This document shows positions 7,056-11,783 of a stretch of DNA of 11,783 nt, piece after piece. The first letter of the stretch is position 1; each line of letters opens with the position of its first letter. Position numbers and translations under genes: made by a program. The notes beneath the pieces were generated by a model. The model searched no databases. It saw only the letters and a program-made list of their open reading frames with translations, and was not told where the DNA came from. The stretch is from Acanthamoeba lenticulata (lineage: Eukaryota; Discosea; Longamoebia; Acanthamoebidae): NCBI GenBank assembly GCA_002179805.1, contig NAVB01002571.1, forward strand, positions 1-11,783, written 5' to 3'.

Positions 7056-9490
7056 TCACACATCGCCAGCATCTGCTTTCCCACCACGTCCTGCACCTTT
7101 GCGCGAGCCAGCCTTCTTGGCACGTTCTTCCATTTTGCTCTTTGTGCGGAAGAAGCGTTTCTTCTGCTCCTGCTGCTTTTCTTTGAGCACGGCATCTTGC
7201 TTCTTCTTTTCCTGAAGGTAGTGCTTCTTCTTCTCGGCTTTCTTCAGCTTGTCTGTCCTTGCTTTGTCGTTCTTTATCGTGTTGAGCTGCTGCAGCAGAG
7301 TGTGGACCTTCTTTTCGTGTGGCTCCATGACCACCTGCATACAGGAGAAGCCTGTAAGCCACTTGGGGAAAGGGAAAAGAGAGAGAGGGAGGGAGAGAGA
7401 GACCTTGCGTTTGGTGCCGAGGGTAGGGGCAGAGCGCTTCTTGAGGTCTTTGGGCTTGGAGGCGAAGGGCAGGTCCTTCTGGAGCGAAGTGGGGATACGG
7501 AGAGGGTTGAAGACGCGGCGCTCGCGGACGATAGGCCGATAGTGCGAGTCGAGGTTGTTGGGGATGGGGATGTTGCGTTCCTCGCGTAGCTCGCGGACGG
7601 TCTTCATGCCGCGCCAGTGGACGCCCTTGTCGCCGCGCGAGAGGAGCGAGGTGATGGGGTTGTAGTACTTTTCGACTTGGACGCCGAACCAGGTGCGGAG
7701 GAAGATGATGTCGCTCATGATAATCTTGTCCTCGAAAGTGGCGCGGAAAGCCCCAGGCGGCTGCGCGCAGGCTTTCTTGATGGCGCCGCGGATGCCGGAG
7801 ACGGTGCGGATGGCCGCGCCCTCAAACTTGGCCACCTCGAGAGCGCTGGTGAACATGCCCTTGATGAAGGCCGTGTTCTTCATAATCTTGTAGGGCGTGC
7901 CCGTGAGCTTGAGCTTCTTGACGATGCTGAAGGACTGGTCGAGCTCGAGCACCACGCCGGTGGCGCTCACGCGGAACGAGGCCTTGTCGTTGGAGAGGCT
8001 CTGGAAGGCGATGAGGCCCGTGTTGGGAGGAGTGATGGGCCCGTAGAAGGTGGCCACGCAGTGCATGTGCTCCGGCGTGTACTTGAGCATCCGGTTCCGC
8101 CCGTTGTGGTCCTGGATGGCGTACACCGGCAGCGACTGGAACCGCCGCCAGCCCAGCGAGAAGATGAGCGGGTCGTTGGTCTTGAGGATCTTCTTGTGCC
8201 ACCGGTGCCGCTTGAGCCGCACTTGCACAAAGCCCAGGTTCTCCTCCGACGGCAGCAGACCCCCGACGACCACCGGGTACACCGGGTCGAAGCACTCGAC
8301 GAACTCGGCCGGCACGCCCCGCACCTTGACCCGCACGTACGTCCCCGCCCGCATCCCCTCCAGCTCCATCCGCGCCTCAGCCGACAGCTCCGCTCCGAAC
8401 CCTCCTCCGCCTCCCGTCGCCGCGGCTCCCTTTTCCGCCCCTTCTCCGCCGCCGCCGCCGCCGGCCTTTGCGGGCGCCTGCTCCCCCGCGCCCTCCTCGC
8501 CCTCCTCTTCGGCCCGAGCGCCGTCATACATTTCGTCGAACTTGCGCTTCATCGCTAGCTTGGCCTGGAGCCGCGCGCCCTCCTCATCGCTGGCGTCTTC
8601 ATCGTCGCCGTCGCCACCGGCGCGATCGTCCTCCTCTTCTTCGTTGGTGCCCACCGCCCCCCGGGAGCTTCCACCATCGGGCCGCGCGGCAGTTTCGTCG
8701 TCACCGTCGGCGCCCTCATGGGCGTAGGCAAAACGGCGGCGGAGAAGCTCTTGCATCTCAGTCAGCGCAGAGCTCGCGCCAGCCCCCGCGTCCTCCTCGT
8801 CCTCCTCGTCCGAGTGGGGGCGCGCTTGCTGCTGAAGGAGCTGGAAGAGGCCCGGGTCAGCCGCCTCTCGGAGGGCTTTGGTCGAGTCCTCCTCCTGGTC
8901 GATGGGCCTGCCCCCACCATCGCCATCATCATCGACGCCACCGCCCCGCCTCGCGCGTGTGCTGCTGTGGGCCCGGGCCGAAAGGAGCGAGTGTTGCTGG
9001 TGGGGCGCACTGCTTCCACCACCACCACCAGAGTGGGTGGTGGCTGTTGGCGCCTGCTTGTTCTTCTTCTTGGGGCGGAAGAATTCGTCGTCATCGTCGC
9101 TGCTGTTGTCGTCCTTGGCTGCTGCTGCGCTGTTCTGCTGCTGGCGCTCGCTGCCGCCGTAGATGAGGCTCGCAAGGGAAGCCGACGAGCTCCGGCCCCC
9201 GAGACGGAGCTTGGCTTCCCACTCGGCCACCACACCGAGCTGCCTCTCCCGTGCCGCCTTTTCCTCCGCCTCTGGGCGCTTTGCTTGCTGTCCTCCGTCC
9301 TCTTCCATCGCTTGTCCCTCACTGCCATCCCCCTCTTCGTCCTCCCCGTCCTCCTCCTCGTCCTCACTCTCGTCATCGTCGTCGAATACGGCGTCGGCAA
9401 AGGCGGGGCGTTCGCTGTGCTCCTCGTCCAAATCGCGATCGGCCCAGGGCATCACCACACGTGAGCGTCTATGTTCTCCCACCATGTCCT

Positions 9491-9521
<31 letters not shown>

Positions 9522-11727
9522 AGCTTCCACATCTTCCTCGCTGTCTTCATCCTCCTCCTCCTCCTCCTCCTCATCCTCCTCATCCTCCTCCCCGCCAGCC
9601 GGCTTGGGATGAGAAGACGCGGCAGCAGAGGCGCCAAAGAAGCGGACATTACTTCGTGCAAGGAGCTCGTCGAGAGGAGCCTCAAGGCCCTGTAGCTCCC
9701 TAAGCATCTTGTCCCCTGGAAGTGAGAGAAGAGCGAGAGAGAGAGAGAGAGAGAGAGACCCACGCATACGTGTGAGATGCGTGCGGGTGGGATTGGGGAG
9801 CATGTGGCCGAATGCACAAATGCAAGGCGGTGTGGCAGGCGAAGAGGGGGGATGGAGAGAGAGAGAGAGAGAGACGCAGACCCTCGCCGATAGGAATGGT
9901 GTCGTCATCGTCGTCACCCTTCATGGCGGCGGAGCGCTGCTTGGCGGATTCGAGGGCGGCGGCGGCGGAGGGGTGGTGGAGACTGATATAGACGGCATCG
10001 CTGTCGTAGGCCACGTTGCCAATGTCACTCATGGGCGCGTAGAGCAGCTTGTCCTTTTCATTGAGAGTGCGCTTTCGCTCTTTGGAGGGCAGGGGGCAGG
10101 GGTCGGCCAGGGTGGTGAGCTCGTCGATCCCAAAGTCGCCGCATCCGGGGATGTGCACTTTCGTGGTGGGCTTGAGGTAGGTCCCGCGCACCCACCCATA
10201 CAGCGTCACGTCTCTGCGCGCGCGAAAGAGCGACCAGGAGAGTTAGTAAGAGAGGGGGAGGGAGAGAGAGAAAGAAAGAAAGAAAGGAACGGGAAAAGGG
10301 GGATATAGGAAAAATTGATCTTTTGATCTGAGAAAAAGCATGGACAGACGAAAGGGAGGGAGAGGGGAGGAAAGCAACAATAACAACAATAAGAAGAAGA
10401 AGAAGAAGAAGGGGAGGGAGGCAGCACCTCGGGCAGGTGCCGTTGGTGGTGCGCTTGAGCTCGGGATCGGTGAGGTCCTCCACGCGATCGACCAGCACGT
10501 AGGGATGAGTGTTGCGCCAAATGAGCGGGCGGAACTTCATGACGGAGATGAAGCGTCCCAAGTTGAGCACCTCCCTGACAGACCGCATGCGCGTGTGAGC
10601 ACGTGATTCATCCTAATGAGCCTACCATGCCTCCTCCTCCTCCTCCTGTTTTTCCTGCTCCTCCTTTTTCTCCAGGAGGCCTGAAGAGGGATCGATCGAT
10701 TCAATGAAGGCACATCCTCGAGGGCGAACCTCTTCTTGTAGCGGCCGTTGACGTGAAGGCCGGTGAGGTAAAAGAGCTTGGCGCCTTGGTAGATTTCGGT
10801 CCAGAAACGGTGCTTCATCTGCTTTTTGGTGTTCTTGAGGGTTTTGGCGCTCTTGAATTGGTCCATGTGGGTGAGCACGCCCATGATGCGCGGGAATCCG
10901 TGCACCTGCAGCACGTTCAAGAACTCGAAGGTTTCCTTTTGTTGGAGGGCGGGGAGGGGGAGGGGGACGGGAATGGAAGAGCGACAGAGGGACGAGGGAG
11001 AAGAAAAGAGAGAGAGAGAGAGAGAGGGGGATTGGGGGGGGGAGTGAAGAATAGTATGTTAGTACGTGCGTCCTGACACCGGAGAGAGAGAGAGAGAAGG
11101 AGGAGAATGTGGACTCGTCGCCGCGAGGAGGGAGGGAGAGCGCAATCGGAGACGAGGATGAGGAGCGGGAAGAGATTGAGGAGGGAGAAGAAAAAAGGGA
11201 AGAGGGAAAGAGGTGGGGGGGGACAAATCTCGTTTTTTGGAGAGAAAAGGGAGGAGGAGGAGGAGGCACCATTTCAAAGCCAAAATGGGCATCCACGACC
11301 AAGAGTACGAGGTCGGCCACCTTGGCAATGTCGAGCATGGCATTCATGTCATTCGGGCATTCGAAGAAGGTGAGGCGGCGCGCTTTGCCTGAGCCCCAAG
11401 AAGAAGGCACGTGTTGTCGCCAGTACCGAGGTAAGAAAATAGTTAACACAAAGAGAGAGAGAGAGAGAGACAAGAGAGTGCGATCGTACCCGAAACGACA
11501 GTGATAGGTCCATGGAGTTTAGTAAGATTCTGGCCCGTGTAGTGATGCACGAGGGAGCGTATGACCGTAGATTTTCCCACTCCGGGCGGGCCCACCACAG
11601 CAATTAGCACGGGAGGAGGTTCTTCCGGTGTACGATCAATCAGTGGTGCATGCTGCTTCTTTTCCTCTTGGTCCAGTCGTCGCCGTGTCCGCCGCGTGGC
11701 GCTGACAACGGAACGAAGCGCAAACGC
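7056..11727 (-). CDS. BMS1: Ribosome biogenesis GTPase BMS1, first exon(s) outside window
   Basis: Nucleolar GTPase of the U3/SSU processome, needed for 40S assembly with Rcl1. Minus-strand exons: 11727-11490, 11388-11270, 10935-10730, 10574-10428, 10213-9882, 9715-7404, 7334-7056; 3633 nt, 1210 residues, all phases consistent. The right-hand boundary at 11727 is an acceptor (GATAG before GCG), so roughly 50 N-terminal residues lie outside. Landmarks by visible residue: P-loop GPPGVGKST at 46-54; [20 protein letters not shown] and [10 protein letters not shown] in exon 2; GVLTHMDQF (G4-like) in exon 3; AARP2CN-type segment [13 protein letters not shown] to [10 protein letters not shown]; long Asp/Glu-rich middle from about 388; C-terminal RIBIOP_C (DUF663) domain from about 800 ([48 protein letters not shown]); basic Lys-rich tail. 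Length fits the family (about 1180-1280). Confidence 0.97.
7335..7403 (-). other. Last BMS1 intron, 69 nt, in frame and stop-free
   Basis: GTCTCTCTC donor side, pyrimidine-rich body and TGTATGCAG acceptor, lying between GTKRK and VVMEPHEKK. The family runs directly from a basic KR motif into the VMxEP motif, so the 23 residues read through here (rich in Ser-Leu) are best explained as intron. A naive open-frame call would wrongly include them. Confidence 0.85.
7375..7402. repeat. GA-rich purine run in the last BMS1 intron
   Basis: GAGAGA/GGGA tract on the plus strand, that is (CT)n on the sense strand right after the splice donor. Confidence 0.75.
9483..9596. repeat. (TCC)n/(GGA)n coding repeats for acidic tracts of BMS1
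   Basis: Two near-pure runs of CTC/TCC triplets on the plus strand encode the Glu-rich tracts just downstream of VRFFGAS in exon 6. Acidic tracts are normal in this protein family, but the near-uniform GAG/GAA codons make length change by slippage likely. Confidence 0.8.
9735..9758. repeat. (GA)n microsatellite, intron 9716-9881 of BMS1
   Basis: Twelve uninterrupted GA units, read as (CT)12 in the sense direction, upstream of the acceptor CACTTCCAG. It acts as, or replaces, the polypyrimidine tract. Confidence 0.85.
9855..9874. repeat. Second (GA)n run at the donor side of the same BMS1 intron
   Basis: Ten GA units, eight bases from the donor GT at 9881-9880 on the minus strand. The intron therefore has CT runs near both ends. 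Confidence 0.85.
10235..10410. repeat. Purine-rich intron (10214-10427) of BMS1 with GAAA and AAG runs
   Basis: Contains (AG)n at 10258-10270, GAAA repeats at 10270-10286 and (AAG)n at 10391-10410 on the plus strand. In the sense direction this is CT/CTT-rich. Confidence 0.75.
10936..11269. repeat. Longest BMS1 intron (334 nt), almost pure purine on the plus strand
   Basis: It contains (AG)n runs at 11007-11026 and 11082-11097, GGGAGGGG stretches and a (GAG)n run at 11250-11266 next to the donor. Spurious open frames on both strands come from these runs. Confidence 0.78.
11452..11470. repeat. (GA)n microsatellite in BMS1 intron 11389-11489
   Basis: About nine GA units, (CT)n in the sense direction, 20 bases downstream of the donor GTACGA at 11489-11484. 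Confidence 0.85.
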
Positions 11728-11783
11728 CTATCCCATTGAATTTTAGAAAGGATTTTAAGATTTTTTTAAAAAATAAAATTTAA

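Noticed and set aside
7617..8558. 313-codon plus-strand frame antisense to BMS1
   Set aside because: It is a shadow of the GC-rich BMS1 exon on the other strand; the minus frame has clear family similarity and the plus frame has none.
8468..9464. Long plus-strand frames (Arg/Pro/His-rich and Leu/Val-rich) over the BMS1 acidic region
   Set aside because: They are complements of GAG/GAC codon runs. Low complexity and no domain.

Overview
This is a nuclear window from a eukaryote. It carries three intron-containing protein genes and one repeat-rich spacer. The best-supported calls are the tRNA thiolase NCS6/CTU1 (minus strand, 1-1295, cut by the left edge), an unnamed F-box plus MORN-repeat protein (plus strand, 1375-3535), and the ribosome-assembly GTPase BMS1 (minus strand, 7056-11727, first exon(s) beyond the right edge). 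Introns are short (53-334 nt), all GT-AG, and the BMS1 exons are GC-rich. Small introns, CT-rich microsatellites inside introns and high intron density would suit a microalga such as a stramenopile. That taxonomic guess is weak and rests on gene structure alone.

Layout. Positions 1-1295 hold seven visible exons of NCS6 on the minus strand. A 79-bp divergent intergenic region (1296-1374) separates it from the F-box/MORN gene on the plus strand. That gene has 14 exons in 2.2 kb, several of them micro-exons (14, 20, 23, 27 and 31 nt), which I rebuilt from splice phase and MORN periodicity. From 3536 to 7055 there is no convincing gene. This convergent spacer contains a 17-bp-stem hairpin, two full-length 383-bp copies of a MITE-like element with about 45-bp terminal inverted repeats and TA flanks, one truncated and one relic copy, and arrays built on the words CGCAA/TTGCG (9-bp unit AAACGCAAT) that change strand around a perfect 22-bp palindrome. 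BMS1 then fills 7056-11727 with seven visible exons. Every visible intron of BMS1 is pyrimidine-rich on its sense strand and most carry long (CT)n runs.

Functionally, NCS6 and BMS1 are conserved housekeeping genes of translation (wobble-uridine thiolation of tRNA; assembly of the 40S subunit through the U3 processome). The F-box/MORN protein is probably a substrate adaptor of an SCF-type ubiquitin ligase. Its target is unknown. The most unusual content is the micro-exon structure of the F-box/MORN gene, the repeat family in the spacer, and two stop-free introns of length divisible by three whose retention would keep the frame open (F-box intron 1 and the last BMS1 intron). I found no rRNA, tRNA, CRISPR array or prokaryotic feature.
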